From contig NC_064770.1 in NCBI RefSeq assembly GCF_011397635.1, positions 28,909,603 to 28,973,602 on the forward strand: a stretch of 64,000 nt of DNA, written 5' to 3'. Positions 1 through 18,399 of the stretch are shown piece by piece. A model generated the notes under the pieces. That model was not told where the DNA came from. It saw only the letters and a list, made by a program, of their open reading frames with translations, and did not search any database. Source of the stretch: Epinephelus fuscoguttatus (taxonomy: Eukaryota > Chordata > Actinopteri > Perciformes > Serranidae). Made by a program: the position numbers and the translations under genes. The stretch's first letter is position 1; each line of letters starts with the position of its first letter.

Positions 1-1431
1 TACACTTCTTTTGTGGCCAAAAGAATTCAGAATGACAATATTATCACAATGTCTATAGAAAATGTGACATCATGAAAATAATTCTAATGATAATGCTATC
101 AGTCAATGTCGTTTTTAACTTTTTTTATCGTGGGGGTTTTCTCTCTATTTTTCTGGTAAATCAATTTCATGTAAAATACAAGTGTAGGGAGTTGGAGAGG
201 GATACAAGGCAAGAACAGAAATTATTTAGGAGACACTAGATTATTTAACCAATATTATCATATGAGCATTATTAACATGATACCAATATTTCATTTTTAA
301 TTATCACAGTTATTGTCAATACTTGTATATCTGGACACCCTTACCAAAAGTAATTATTTTCATAATAAAAAAAAAAAAATAAGTCTGATGTAAAGCCACA
401 TCCATTTTAACACATGACTACTTAACATCTGGGACTGCACAAAGATGACTCTGCGGGTATTCATTGTAGCTGAGGTGGAAAAACATTAATCAGTGAATCT
501 GGGATGCTTTCGGAGACTTAAAGAATTTAAAAAGACACCACAATGCTACATCCTAGAAACTTCGTCTCGTGTTCTCTGTCTTGATCTTATGTCTTTCCGT
601 CTGTCTATACCACTGTGTCACACTCTGTGCCAGTATCATTGTGTGTGGAAATGGCTACGTTCTAGGGCTGTCCCAAATACACTTCAGATTTTAAATAAAA
701 GCTTCAGTGATAATTACCCGCGAATATTCAGTGCTTCAAGGGGATGCAGTGAGACCTGCAGGGGTGGGGGGTAAAAGTTATCGGTCATATTCGTATACAG
801 TAGTCAACCACCTGCATCCGAGCTGCAGAGAAGGTGGAGGGTGGACTATTGCAAGCAATGTCTTGAACACTGCAAGTCGGGCCTCATCACTAGATGCAAA
901 GCAAGTGCTTGACTATAGTTGGCAGCCGTGGAATCATCTCACCTGTTCTTTTTCCTCATCGGACTGCCAATTTAATGCTTGAAACGGAAATCGATGGCTG
1001 CACTGACAACACTGGCCTCATTCGTGTCTGACACTTTCCATTTCCTCCCAATTTCCTCTGCCATTTTAGTGGTGAAAAACAAAACAAAAGTTGAAGCATT
1101 CAGATACAGATTTTGACATCACTTACCATGGCAGTGATTACAGCTTCGAAGCATTTGAGTCAGCCCTGCTATGTGCACACAGGTACATCGAAGGGTCCCC
1201 TCAGTGTCAGAGCTGGGCAGTTTGTAAAGTCAGCTGCAGCTGCTCAGCATGCCCCGTTATTGGCAGCGATGCTGTTTGTGTCCATGATGTCAGTAATGCT
1301 TCGTTGTTTCATATTTATGCTGCCTTTGTGCGTTGCAGAACGGGATGCAAAAAGACAGTGAGAGAAAAGGTTTTTTAATATATCTTATGACCCAGCGCAG
1401 CTCATCATTAGCTGTCTAGTAAAGGTAGTAA

Positions 1432-1433
<2 letters not shown>

Positions 1434-1466
<33 letters not shown>
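1434..1466. repeat. (GT)n microsatellite
   Basis: Uninterrupted GT dinucleotide tract of 33 bp. It is followed 110 bp later by a second, longer GT tract, so the pair could behave as one compound polymorphic locus. Confidence 0.95.
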
Positions 1467-1469
<3 letters not shown>

Positions 1470-1569
1470 ATGCAGTGAGCACTCAGACAGTGATTGAGTT
1501 ATACTATGTGAGTATTTAGATAAAACGTCTATGAAGGTCACACGTGCGAGTGTTTGACTGTTGTGTGTC

Positions 1570-1574
<5 letters not shown>

Positions 1575-1622
<48 letters not shown>
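1575..1622. repeat. (GT)n microsatellite
   Basis: Uninterrupted GT tract of about 48 bp. It produces spurious open frames of alternating Cys-Val or Thr-His on the two strands, which should not be called genes. Confidence 0.95.
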
Positions 1623-1624
<2 letters not shown>

Positions 1625-2439
1625 ACAGGAGAGAGAGAAAAAAAGTGGTGTGACAGGATGGGGAGGAGGGTGTCTCCCTGGGTGACACAGTCCCACCGAG
1701 ACCCAATCTGTTCACTTCAGGGAGAGTGAGAGGCTCATGTAGAAAGGGGGAGACACCACTTTCGAAATGACAAAGTAACCGCAATATAAAATTAAAAACA
1801 AAATCCTCAAGCTACCGCCCATACATCCAATCACCTGACCTACAAACAGAGGACAAATAAGGGAGAATTAATTTTTAGACAAGAGGACTAGAGTGGGTTG
1901 GCTGATATGAGGAAAGAAAAGCATAGTTTACATACATCACAACTGAACTGATCAATTCAGCATACGATGTGGACAAATAATGACCAGGGCGTCTGGCGTT
2001 ATATAATATTTTACTGTCAACCTCCCTCGCTGTCTCCCTCTCCCTCTCTATCATCCTCTTATCAGAGGATTACACAGAACACTCTGTGAATTTAATATAC
2101 AGGGTAACAAAAGTCCCAGGTCACCAACCAGCACGTGAGAGTCACCGTGTTATTTAGTCATAGCTGATTTATTATCACAAAATCACAAATTAGGCAAAAT
2201 AATGAAGATTTTCTCACAATTTAACAGCAAATGTGAAAAGAAAAACTTAGTGATCTTCAGACAGATTGTCACTCCTTTTACCACCTTATGAAAAGGAATA
2301 ATGATGGTCTATCACAATCGCTGCAAATAGAAATAGTATTTAAGGAGTTATATATGATTAAATATTCAATGGTTAATAGAGAAATTACTGTGTGTGCGTG
2401 GGTTCTGGGGTGGGAGTTGCACATTAATGCTTAAAAGAT

Positions 2440-3125
2440 GCAGCAATTAATTGATTATTTGACTAGTTAAGTCTTTTTTATAAGCAAAAATACAAAATTT
2501 GCTGGCTACAGATGATCAAATGCGAGGATTTTGTTGTCAAATAAAAGAGCAAATTAAATATCTTTGGGTTTTGGACAGTTAATTGAATAAAACAGTGGTT
2601 CTGAAATGGTGTGCCATGATGCAAATCCAGGTGTGCCATGGGATTTTGTGATAACCACACATCATCATTATTGCAATTTTCTTTTATGTCGTGAGGAGAG
2701 CGACAACACACATAGAGGCTATTGTGCACAGATATAGATACAGGTGTGCCTTGAGATGTTGGCCCTAGGTTTGCCTTGGGCACAAAAAGTTTGAAAACCA
2801 CTGGAATAAAACAAGCTGTGTGAAGGGGTGGCCTGATAACATGTGCATATTGGCCAAGTCCTATCAGTGGTGCAGGTTCAGTTCCAACCTCTAGCCCTTT
2901 GCTGCATGCCATCCCTGTTCTCTCTGCCCCTTTTCCTGTCATTCTTGAGCTGTCCTATAATAAAGGCTAAAGAAATGACAATAAGCTGTGTGAATATTAC
3001 ATCATCCTGGACTGTAGGAATTTTTTATGTGCAAATATTTTGTTGTTTTAGAAGCAAAACATTTAATTGATTAATCCAGAAAATAATCAGTAGATAAATG
3101 AAAATAATCGTGAGTATTAGCCCCA
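2440..3125. mobile_element. Degenerate hAT-type MITE of the 'TAGGGCTGCAACTAAC' kind, interrupted
   Basis: The left part (2,440-2,590, with the words 'aattgattatt' and 'tttgggttttggacagtt') and the right part (about 3,060-3,125, 'aatccagaaaataatcag' then 'atgaaaataatcgt') resemble the two sides of a very common teleost MITE that begins or ends in TAGGGCTGCAA. The same family is nearly full length at 51,457-51,771. Another hAT element sits inside it. Family assignment is from memory of teleost repeats, not a search. Confidence 0.6.
2593..2803. mobile_element. hAT-type MITE with perfect 8-bp target-site duplication
   Basis: The element starts CAGTGGTTCT and ends in the inverted form AAAACCACTG. 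It is flanked by identical copies of GAATAAAA at 2,585-2,592 and 2,804-2,811, the 8-bp duplication expected of hAT transposition. It is 211 bp long and has no coding capacity, so it is non-autonomous. It lies inside an older hAT MITE. Confidence 0.85.
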
Positions 3126-4547
3126 CTGAAAGGTTTCATATGTGATATTCAGAGCATTAATATAGCAGCAAACCACTATTTGCTATCAGATGTTGTGGAG
3201 TAGTGGTGTCCTGAGTGGAGAGTTAAGTCATGCTCCCTCTGTGTGTGTGCTGTAATCTGAGTTTCTTTGTGGTTTGTTGTGGTAAGCTGGTTCAGCTGCA
3301 CGTGCATGTTAGTGCATGTGTGTATCCCGCTGGCTAGCTCATCACTGGCGCTCTGCACTGCACTCATACAACAGTAAGCTGGGCATGGAGTTAGCACCAT
3401 TAGCTGGCATCTCAAGCACCTCCATGTTGATCTCGTCCAGATAACTTATACGCTCTGAATTTTGCATAGAGCCCTTTTAATACTTCACTATATTCAATGT
3501 GTAAATGCAAATTGATTTAGGTCTACTTAAGATGTTCTTTAATCACTTATTTAGTTATTTTAATCAGATCAAGAATTTTAACTCTAGTGTTTAAGTCTCT
3601 TTTAGACTAAATTTCTTTGACTGACTTTGTACATTTTATGTCAGATGTTTATTCAGGTTTTATGTTGAACTTTGTTTCTTGTGCTCAGGCGAAAAGCACA
3701 CATATGAGCTCAGTTTGACGTGTGAGTTGTTACTGAGTCTCCACTGAGCCTGTTACTATTGTAATTATGATATTCCAGTGAGCCTGAGGTCACAGGACTC
3801 CTGCCTGCTCATGCTCTCTCGCTCATTAATTGTTGCCAGCTGAGACCAATCAGGTCCTCGCTATGCTAACGAGAGAAGTTACATCAGCTGAGTGCAAGCT
3901 CACAGTATTGTGAGTCCCACACGATGGCAAATGTCCAGGGACAGAGCTTCTTTTCTCTGTGTTTCATACCTTTACTTGTTCAGTGACCTATCATTTCTAC
4001 AAGTTTTATACTGGCAGAGATAGCACTGATTTATGTTATAGCCTAATTACTGTGTTTGTTTGTTAAGTGAGAGCACTAGTAAACACCTTCACTGACACAT
4101 TAAAACACCATATCAGTAGAGGGAGACCCTCAGCAAGTCAGCTATTTTGAGACACTTACACACACAAGAGTGAGATTGCCCTTTAGTGGGAAGCATCTGT
4201 AATTAACGGTAATTTTTGCTGTGGGCTAGCCTCGTTAGCTGGTAGCGTATGTGTAGGTGTCAGGCTGCAATCTGTCGTCAGGTTTAATGAGGATTCTCCT
4301 GCAACCTTCACTAACTCGGAGGTAGGATGCTGAGCTCCACTCAGGGGGCGAGTCAGCACATTTACAGAGAGGACAGCAGAGCGAGCGGCCAACTGATTCA
4401 ACAGAAAAGATGCACACACCTTCCTTTGTGTCACATCAGCTTTTTGATCAACTTTTTGCTTTGATTTGCAGAATTGGTTATTTCATATCTGTTTCTTGTG
4501 TTTACTTCACTGTGGAGCACCTCGTCCTGAGGCCTGTGCACCTTCTA

Positions 4548-5325
4548 TTAAAGGGATAGTTCAGGTTTTTTTTTTAAGTGGGGTTGTAAGGGGTACTTTA
4601 TTGTAGGCAGTATATCACACATAATCCTGTCAGTACGCCCCAAGTTTGGAGAAGCAGGCTGGAGTTGTACATTGAAACCAAGCAATCTACTGCTGTGAAG
4701 GGGGCCAGCTACAAAATGAATTTTAGCCACCCAAAAAAAGTCCCACCTAAAAAAAGCAGTATTAGTTAAGGTGCATGCTATATTAAGAGTTTGTTTCACT
4801 GCTTCACCTCAATGTTAGAAAGTGATGTCCAACAGGAAAATGAAGCCATATCGCTGTCTACAAAGCCAGATTCCATTGAGGAAAAAATAGATTGAATATT
4901 GCTAAACACAGGAGCTGCTGGTCAACTGCTGCCTCAAACAGTTATTTTGTTGGCCTTCGTGTGTGACTTTGGCGTTTAAAAGGGTTAGCTCGGATTCACC
5001 AAAGTCACACAATAACACAAACTGATCAAAGCAGCACTAGACCAGCAGCTCTTGTGTTCAGTGTGCTAAAATTACCATTTTTGTCAATAGAGTCTGGTGG
5101 AGTTGATAAGAGCATAGATGGGAAACTGAAGCCATTGACAGTGTTCCCAGTGGAGCGGACTGTCTGTCGGAAACATAAAGCAGTGAAAATTCAGTGTAAC
5201 TGATATTGATTTTTAGGTGCGACTTTTCTTAGGTGGCTAAAATATGTTTTGCTGTTGCTCCCATTTACAGCAGTACATCATTTAGCTTTTGTGTCGGACT
5301 CCAACCTGCTTCTCCAAACATTTTG
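4548..5325. mobile_element. Long fold-back (inverted-repeat) element, copy 1
   Basis: The two halves are inverted copies. 'tttggagaagcaggctgga' near 4,645 pairs with 'tccaacctgcttctccaaa' near 5,300. 'gtcccacctaaaaaaagca' pairs with the region near 5,220. 'aggagctgctggtca' pairs with 'accagcagctct'. The left end is AAAGGGATAGTTCAGG, a typical teleost MITE terminus; the matching right end appears lost. A second, shorter copy of the same family lies just before the gys1 start codon (48,550-48,975). No coding capacity. Confidence 0.75.
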
Positions 5326-7902
5326 CAGCTTGCTGGTAGCTCAACTACATTAATTTTTGTATCATGTTTCAGGTAGTTAATTACATTTTTTTTAGTCAAC
5401 CACTGAAACTGAAACCGATTTGGGGCCATAAATTGGAAGGCTTTTTTTATTTAGTCATTGCTTCTCTACTTTAATTTACTTTCCCTTTGCCCACAATTAG
5501 TCAGCAGTATTGATTATTGCTTTTTTTTTTTTTACCAAATGTCCAGAGAGGTTGTTGCATGCTATTTTAGAGGTTACCAGGCTATGCATTAACCCCACCT
5601 GGACTCTATAGTATGAGGGCAGGAGTCTGACTGATGGACATTTTATTAAAAAAAAAAAAAACAAAGCTGGCATATCTTGCTCTTGCCCAATAGTTTTTGG
5701 GTTATATATGACTTGTGAACAAGTGGGCACTTTTTGCAATAAACCCAGTTTCTGCTGGCACATGGCTTTTTTTGTATTATATTTTATTATAATTTTGTAT
5801 CACATGTACATTGACTATTTGATTATTTTTTTTACATGGTTGTTGGAACTACTTTTCTAGCTTTAGTTAACCAAACTATATTTCTCCTATAGGGTAGCTT
5901 TGCTGTAGTTCAACTTCTTCCTGTGTGAAGTAATTGGCAGCTTGCTAAACTATACTTTCAAAGTAGCTTTCCTGGCACTGCTCAGCAGCCCATTTGTCCA
6001 CACCACTAAGTCAGTCAAACAGGTCATGTCTCAGAGAAATATGGAATATTTACCCACACAGAAAAATGTGATGAGTTTGTAACAAATGGGGCAAAAAATG
6101 GACATGTTAGAAATCATAAATGTTTGATTTGAGACACAAAATAACAGCATGTAAATGAAAGCAGTCTTATTCACAAAAGGACTAAAAACTGAATCAGATG
6201 ACAGCATGAACTAACCAGTGTGTCGTGATAAAGGCAGAAGCATGGCGAACCACGCCTAGTCTGTCCTTCTGTATTCATTTCCGGAAGTAAATCATTTTTG
6301 TAATCCTAATCTGAATGTTGTGACAGATTAAGAGAGAGAGGGAGAGACAGAGAGAGAGAGAGGATGCAGCCTCTCTAATCTCTTACAAATTCCAAAACGA
6401 TGCTTTACAAAGTATTCTGTTGCCCATTGTGTTTTACTTAAGAAACAGACTACCTCATGATGGCCCCAGGTTAAATTTATACATCATTACATTGGCTTGT
6501 CTTTTCTTTTGTTTGTCTATTGACAGATAGCACGGATGTATAAAGAGATTATGCAGAGTCTGCTGTGTGATAATGGGGGAGGGAGTGAAATCCACATGCA
6601 TAACTGAGAAATATAACGACTGGCTGGATGAGACAGAGTGTACATATGCAGACAGCCGAACAGATAGATAGGTAGCGACAGATTATGGTGTAAAAGCTGG
6701 ACTGAATTATTTATCTCACCCAAAAACACATCAATAATTTAGCAGTGTCAGAGTCTGACTTGTCTTGTGTTAGCGTGCGTGAATAAGTTATCTTGGAGTT
6801 TCAGTATGTGCTGAGAGGCTGAGAGAGATGAGTCGTCTTTGCTTGAAACACTGAGCCACGTTCAATGCAGTAAACACTTGTTTTTGGTTAATGTATTGAA
6901 GCTTGAATTTGAAACAGGTTTTTAAAATGGCAACCATCCTCGTCAAATGAAACAAATGCTTGTGGTGACCGTGCCTGTTTCTGTGCATAATTCTCCAGCT
7001 CACTGACTAACTGGATCAGCCCAATGGAAGGTGGACAGCTAACAACCGAGTGCACTTTGCTGTGAACTCACACAGAAACACACACTCAGGTTAAAACATA
7101 TGGAAAGTGCTGCACCTTGCCTGATTTAATCGGAGAAATGTATCTGCAGAAAGCATGTACTTGAGTCTACCGAATTCATGTGTGTCTGTCTGTCTGTGTG
7201 GGTTTGTGTTTACTTGTGGGGGGTGTTGTTGAGAGTATGGAGGTTATGCTACACAGATGGCCACTCTCCTCACTTCTCTGTTTGACTCCTGTGGAAAAAA
7301 TGTGACACTCGCCATTTGACAAAAATGGTCATAACAGCCTAAAATAACAAGAATTTTGGTCTCTTCTAGGACAATCATTAACTGAAATAATATAAAATAT
7401 AAATATAAATGCAGAAATTCCTTGGTTTGACAAAAAGAAAAAACATTTTAGATGAAAAATTAAAGGGACAGAATGGATGTATTTTTAGAAATAACACTTC
7501 AAATATTGATCATACTCTCTTGATAAATTTTGCAGTTCAGTAAATTGGCAATCTAAAAGACATCCAACTCTTCACAACTTTTATCATCTTTCTTTTTTAA
7601 TTGGTCTTTGCACTCACACACCCTGTGAATAACCTCACAGCATAAAGACAAAAGCCAGTCCGTTCGGTAATTTTATGTGGTTAGATGTCGGCCTCCAGAG
7701 ATCTCCTGTTTGCGTCTCAGAGAGTGGACATCTTGAACAGCACCAGTATGGCAGCAGGTCTCAGGCGTCCTGAAGGAGCAGACACTGGGGGAGTCTGCTG
7801 TCGTGGCTAACTCTGCTCCTCGGCTAGTGACAGCTGCTACCACACACTGGGACGTGCTGAGTCAGACACGACCCCAACATGGTGTATGTTGTCTGCATGA
7901 AG

Positions 7903-7904
<2 letters not shown>

Positions 7905-7958
<54 letters not shown>
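7905..7958. repeat. (GT)n microsatellite
   Basis: Uninterrupted 54-bp GT tract. No gene is recognised nearby. Confidence 0.95.
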
Positions 7959-9196
7959 TAAAATCTCTGCAGTAAAAACTAGAACTTACCACCTCACGGT
8001 TGTATGTTGTATGCCAACACCAACCAGTTAAGCTGAAGTTTAGATCCACGTCTGTCCAGACTCATACAGTGAAGACTTTGAAGGAATTTAATCAAAGGTA
8101 TTAAGCGTATTTTTTGTGAAATGGAAGTTATCACTATATTGACATGTATCATTTCAGTGAATAATTTCCAGTGAGAAACACGCCATCTTCATTTAGAGAC
8201 CTTTTTTTTTTTTTTACAGAAGACTGATATAGAGCTTCATTACACCGTGCAAAGTCAATCACCCAAAGCTCAATATCAGCAAAACCAATGAGCTTGTGGT
8301 CGACCACCAGAAGAACAGGACAGAACCCAGAGCAGTAGCCATGACAGTAGGCAATGCTTCAAATATGGATGTTGCTGCAAAAAAGCTACAGACTCTAAAA
8401 TATGTATGCTTCACACTTAGCTACAGCCTAGCAGCACAGAAGATCTATACAATCAACACAGTTTCAAGGTGGACACCCAAGAGCTATGTATAAGGCTCTG
8501 CAGTAGACGAGTATGGCTTTCTGTTTTTGTTTTGTTCGTTTATTTAAATAGTGTGCGTCAAGTTTGACGTCACAGGCAGGCCGGAAAAACAGGTTGATAA
8601 ACAGTAGAAAGCAGCATGGAGGCCACTGAAATTGTCACGGTGGTTGATTCTTTTTTACATTTCTTATTTATTCAGTCTCTCTCTCTCTGGAAAACTCAGT
8701 GCTGAACAAGTTTGGAATGATTTACAAGCACTGCAGAGATGGACAGTATTTTGTGGCGTGTAATTGCGTTGCATTGGCAAAGGGTTTAAAATTAGCATGT
8801 CCACCTAGGTTTTGTAACTCCATTACTGCCAATCAAAGACAATCGGAGCTGGAACTGATAAACCCATGACTGCTGCAGAGGCATTTGTCCTGGGAGTGAA
8901 TGCCGAATGTAACCTTTCCCATTGAATACAAAGCCTGATGTTTGTAGGCATTTATTGTTTTTTTTGTGCAGTGGGAAAGAAATGTCCCAGAAGAAATGAG
9001 TTATGACGTTGAATAATGGCCAGAAAAGTGTTTTTGCAGAACATTATGATGTCACGGTGAAGTTGACTCTTGACCTTTTCAATATAAAATGTTGTAATTT
9101 CATCATTTTATCCTATTAGACATTTGTGTTGAATTTTGTAATAATTAGCAAAATAATTATTGAGTTATGGTCAAAAACATGTTTTGTGAGGTCACA

Positions 9197-9252
9197 GAGA
9201 CCTTGACCTTTGACCAACAAAATCTAATCAGTTCATCCCTGAGTCCAAGGCT
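9197..9252. repeat. Dispersed repeat fragment 'gaccttgacctttgacca', copy 1
   Basis: About 55 bp, nearly identical to 10,844-10,902. Both copies run to the words 'gagtc(c/t)aaggctg' and then diverge. Further words of the same repeat ('tgtgccaaatttgaagaaatt') appear at about 11,300. A known type of teleost interspersed repeat, class not determined. Confidence 0.6.
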
Positions 9253-9700
9253 GTGTTTCATTAGTGGTTCCACTTTCCCTGATTCACTTAACATCAGCTT
9301 TTGGTATTACGTAACAGCATACATTGCACAGAGGCCACTTGGAGAGCAGAGGGGAAGTGGTCAAAGGGGTAGCGGGGGATTAAAATGGAATGCACCTATT
9401 CTTTTGCACTTTCAGCTCAAACTATCATGCATCAACGGCCAGTTGCAGGTGTAGCACTACACTCCTTTTTATAAACGATCCAGAATACCTGCAGACTCAT
9501 TTCAGTGAGGCAAAGGTGTCTTCTGCAGATAATTGCAATATGTCTGCACTTGGTAACTAGCTGCATCAGTTTCTGATTTAGAAATTTCTATTTTTGATCT
9601 GTATTGTGATTATCAAAACTGTTATTGTCACAGATTCATCTTCTCTTTCAGTTTTAAGTAAAGAGAGTGTCACAGCTCAAGTTTTTTAGGTTGTGTTTTT

Positions 9701-9726
9701 ATTCATTCATTCATTCATTCATTCAT
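9701..9726. repeat. (ATTC)n tetranucleotide repeat
   Basis: Six tandem ATTC units. Tetranucleotide tails like this often mark the 3' end of SINE or LINE insertions, but no clear body is seen next to it. Confidence 0.9.
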
Positions 9727-9891
9727 GTTCTTCCCTATTTTACGTTGAATCTCCTCTCATTTCAGATCACTTCACTTCCTGCCCCTGTGTGTTTTCCCTC
9801 CCTTTTGATGGCTTCACCTGTGTCTGATTGTCTGTCCCGCCCTGATTAGCCTCACCTGTGCCTTGTTATCCCTCCCCTCACCACAGTATTT

Positions 9892-10321
9892 AGAGGTCGT
9901 TTACACGTACATGGTGATTTTGATAAATGGAGACATCTTCCTTCATTTGTGCCCTTCGTTTACACGCAAACAGAGATTTCTCCTCTGAAAACGAGTCTTT
10001 CTAAAAACTCCGGCCAGAGTGGAGATTTTGGAAAACTCCAGTTGCGCGTCTGCATGTAAACTAAATGGAGATAAACGGAGTTATGGGCAGCCGACGTCAC
10101 AGTATGTGCCGGAACTTGTGCCTATGTCAAAAGTGCGACCTATGTTGCTATGGTGACAATGGATATATGGAAGGTTTGAGCTTCTCGTTACACTGTCACT
10201 TACATGTTTGGCATGCTCTTGTGTATATATCCACGGGTAAGTGTAAACGAAGATCTTTTTGAAAACGGAGATGGTGAAATGTCCGTTTATGAAAATAGCC
10301 GGCCACGTGTAAATGGCCTCT
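9892..10321. mobile_element. hAT-like MITE, 430 bp
   Basis: The left terminus AGAGGTCGTTTACACGT is inverted at the right end (ACGTGTAAATGGCCTCT), and the similarity runs inward for roughly 40 bp ('gattttgataaatggagac' against 'gtccgtttatgaaaat' inverted). The flanking 8-mers CAGTATTT (9,884-9,891) and CAGTGTGT (10,322-10,329) match at 6 of 8 positions, fitting a diverged hAT duplication. The DNA on both sides (about 9,770-9,883 and 10,330-10,540) itself looks like one continuous dispersed repeat, so this is a nested insertion. No coding potential. Confidence 0.7.
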
Positions 10322-10843
10322 CAGTGTGTCTTGTTTTCTCTCTGTGCCAGTTTGTCTTAGCTCCTTGTGTGTCTAACATTCCAGCCTTTTGTTTCCCTGT
10401 GACTCTTGTTTTTTTTTTTTGGACCTGTTTTTTGACTTTGCCTCTGCCTTGTCCCTTTGGATTTGTTTGCCTCTACTTATCGTCCTGTGTGTACCGAACC
10501 TTTTGACCAGTAAAGACTCATTTACTTACCTGAACTGCCTCATGAGTCGTGCGTTTGAGTCCAATCTCTCCTGGTTCACCAGTTTTAACAGTTTTATGAG
10601 TTTTACATACATTACTGCAACCTAACCATGTGTGTAAACTCGCTCCCTCAGCCCTCCGTGGGTCGATCTCACCAAGTTCACTTAAGTTTTTCAGACAAAT
10701 GCAACAACACTTATGATGGCAGTGGGGATTTCCCCAAGAGCAAGTGCAGAGGGTAGTCAACGAGGGCATGTTGAACAACTAATAAAACACAGCCCAAGTG
10801 GAAGTTTCTGCCAGATGTAATGAAATTCTCTCTGAGTGTTCAA

Positions 10844-10902
10844 GAGACCTTGACCTTTGACCACCAAGATCTAATCAGTTCATCCTTGAGTCTAAGGCTG
10901 CA
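10844..10902. repeat. Dispersed repeat fragment 'gaccttgacctttgacca', copy 2
   Basis: Second copy of the fragment at 9,197-9,252, in the same orientation 1.65 kb away. It breaks off at the same word as the first, after which unrelated sequence follows (10,903-11,280), before further words of the repeat resume near 11,300. Confidence 0.55.
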
Positions 10903-12001
10903 GTTGGGTCGACTTTTTTGCTTAGGAAGGTTCCTTACTGAGTGGAATGACCCGAAAGTATCAAAGTGGTAGCAATGACAAGAGCTGGTTGAATTTTCTA
11001 AATGCTATCTAAAAGTCCTTCAGTGCTTCCTTTCTTATCTCCCTCAGCATTGGGTACACTGGACCATTCTTTACGAAAGAGAAGAGAAATAATGCTGGCC
11101 CACAAGTCCTTGCAGTTGCAACATTTCAAGTGACCCATGTCAATTACATCTGCCAGTGCATAGTGTAAGGGCAATGAGATTCTCTCAGCACCATGGTTGT
11201 CTTTATAAATTATCCTTCACATCCTTCCCTGACTTAATGACGTTTTCTATCAAGGTCAAGGAAAAGTATCTAGGAAAAGACAAGGGTTTAATGGGGATTT
11301 TTGTGCCAAATTTGAAGAAATTCCTTTAGATATTGTGTTCACTAGAATGGAAAAGGACAAAGTGGACAATAGCAATAGCAAAGCAAAGCGGCAAAGCATT
11401 GTTTTGCTCAAAGATGTTTGCTGACACCAGACCACCATGTTTCCTGTATTTCAAGCTTTTACAACAGATTTCTTTTTGAAGCATAGATGGCTCACCTGAA
11501 CTAGAAATGTCCCCCACCCTCTCAGGAAATCCCCTTTTGAGCCACCGTTTCTATGTTACGCAATTTTTTTGTCCCCAGAGGACGTGTGCATCAGCTCCTC
11601 ACTGTCACCTCTCCCCTCTTTTTCCCGAGGAGTGTCTGATTGGTTTTTTAAGGAAATGCCAATCTACATTTGAGTTTTTAAATGAGCAGCTGGAGCTTTT
11701 GCATGTATCAGCGAATTATAAATAACAACAAATACAATTACGTCCATAATGGATTCTTGCAGTGTTGCACTGTTAGAGCAGATCATCCCAATCAGGCTGT
11801 TTTAAAGAATCAGTAGTATAAATGAATGATAGCTTCAGTGTTAACCTGTTCCTCTGTGTTCGGCTTGGATTGGGTCCATCACTGCAAACATATGTTGAAG
11901 TGTTGTGTAAACCAACAGAATAAACCCAAAATGCATTACTTTTTTCATGTAGTTGAGTAGTTCTAGCCTCCTGTATAATCTCTCTTTGTATCTCACCTCA
12001 G

Positions 12002-17923
<5,922 letters not shown>

Positions 17924-18085
17924 AAGATCAACATGATACGAGTTTAAAAACAAGATAAAGAAAAGAGGAAGATTGTTTTTGGAAGGGGATTGTAAGAAAG
18001 TCACTGCTTCACTGAATGGACCTGCTGTGTGCTTTTGTACATTATTAACGATTGCACATATCAAAAGTATGCATCTGATTCATTC

Positions 18086-18088
<3 letters not shown>

Positions 18089-18166
<78 letters not shown>

Positions 18167-18185
18167 TGTGTGTGTGCGTGCGTGC
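18089..18185. repeat. Compound (GT)n-(GCGT)n tract with Z-DNA potential
   Basis: About 40 bp of pure GT is followed by CGCG and then about nine GCGT units, a short GT run and more GCGT. It is alternating purine-pyrimidine throughout, the classic Z-DNA-prone pattern. It starts 165 bp after the slc17a7 stop codon and so is probably transcribed in the 3' UTR. Confidence 0.95.
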
Positions 18186-18365
18186 AAGTGTTTGTGTGTG
18201 TGTAGGCACGTGCATGCAAGTGTTAGAGTGATCAATGTACACAAACACACACAGTATTCATTAGCGAAAACTGAACTCATATTCCAGACTTCCTTCCTGC
18301 TCCTGAGCTCGTTGTGATTGGTCAGGAGTTCTGTTTCCACAACATCAGTGAGGAGATTCTATCTG

Positions 18366-18399
18366 TGCGTGTGTGTGTGTGTGTATATGTGTGTGTGTG
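18366..18399. repeat. Imperfect (GT)n repeat
   Basis: GT tract interrupted by a TATAT word, in the presumed slc17a7 3' UTR. Confidence 0.85.

Larger units (their letters stand above)
1..12001. other. Repeat-rich region without recognised exons, upstream of or within intron 1 of slc17a7
   Basis: I looked for the short first coding exon of the glutamate transporter (a start codon followed by about 20 codons and a GT donor in the phase needed at 12,002) and did not find a convincing candidate. The open frames here are short, lack family resemblance, and several are only microsatellite translations. What can be seen are (GT)n tracts, ATTC repeats, nested hAT-type MITEs, a fold-back repeat and fragments of dispersed repeats, all listed separately. 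The stretch 7,670-7,890 is somewhat GC-richer but shows no exon signature. If the first exon lies further left, most of this is intron 1. Confidence 0.6.

Noticed and set aside
493-1378. Several overlapping open frames of 80-95 codons at the left edge
   Set aside because: Short, low-complexity composition, overlapping in several frames, and no recognised domain or splice support.
1416-1784. Open frames rich in Thr-His or Cys-Val dipeptides at 1.4-1.8, 7.8, 18.0-18.5, 19.3, 20.6 and 22.0 kb
   Set aside because: They are translations of (GT)n/(AC)n microsatellites and have no protein-family content.
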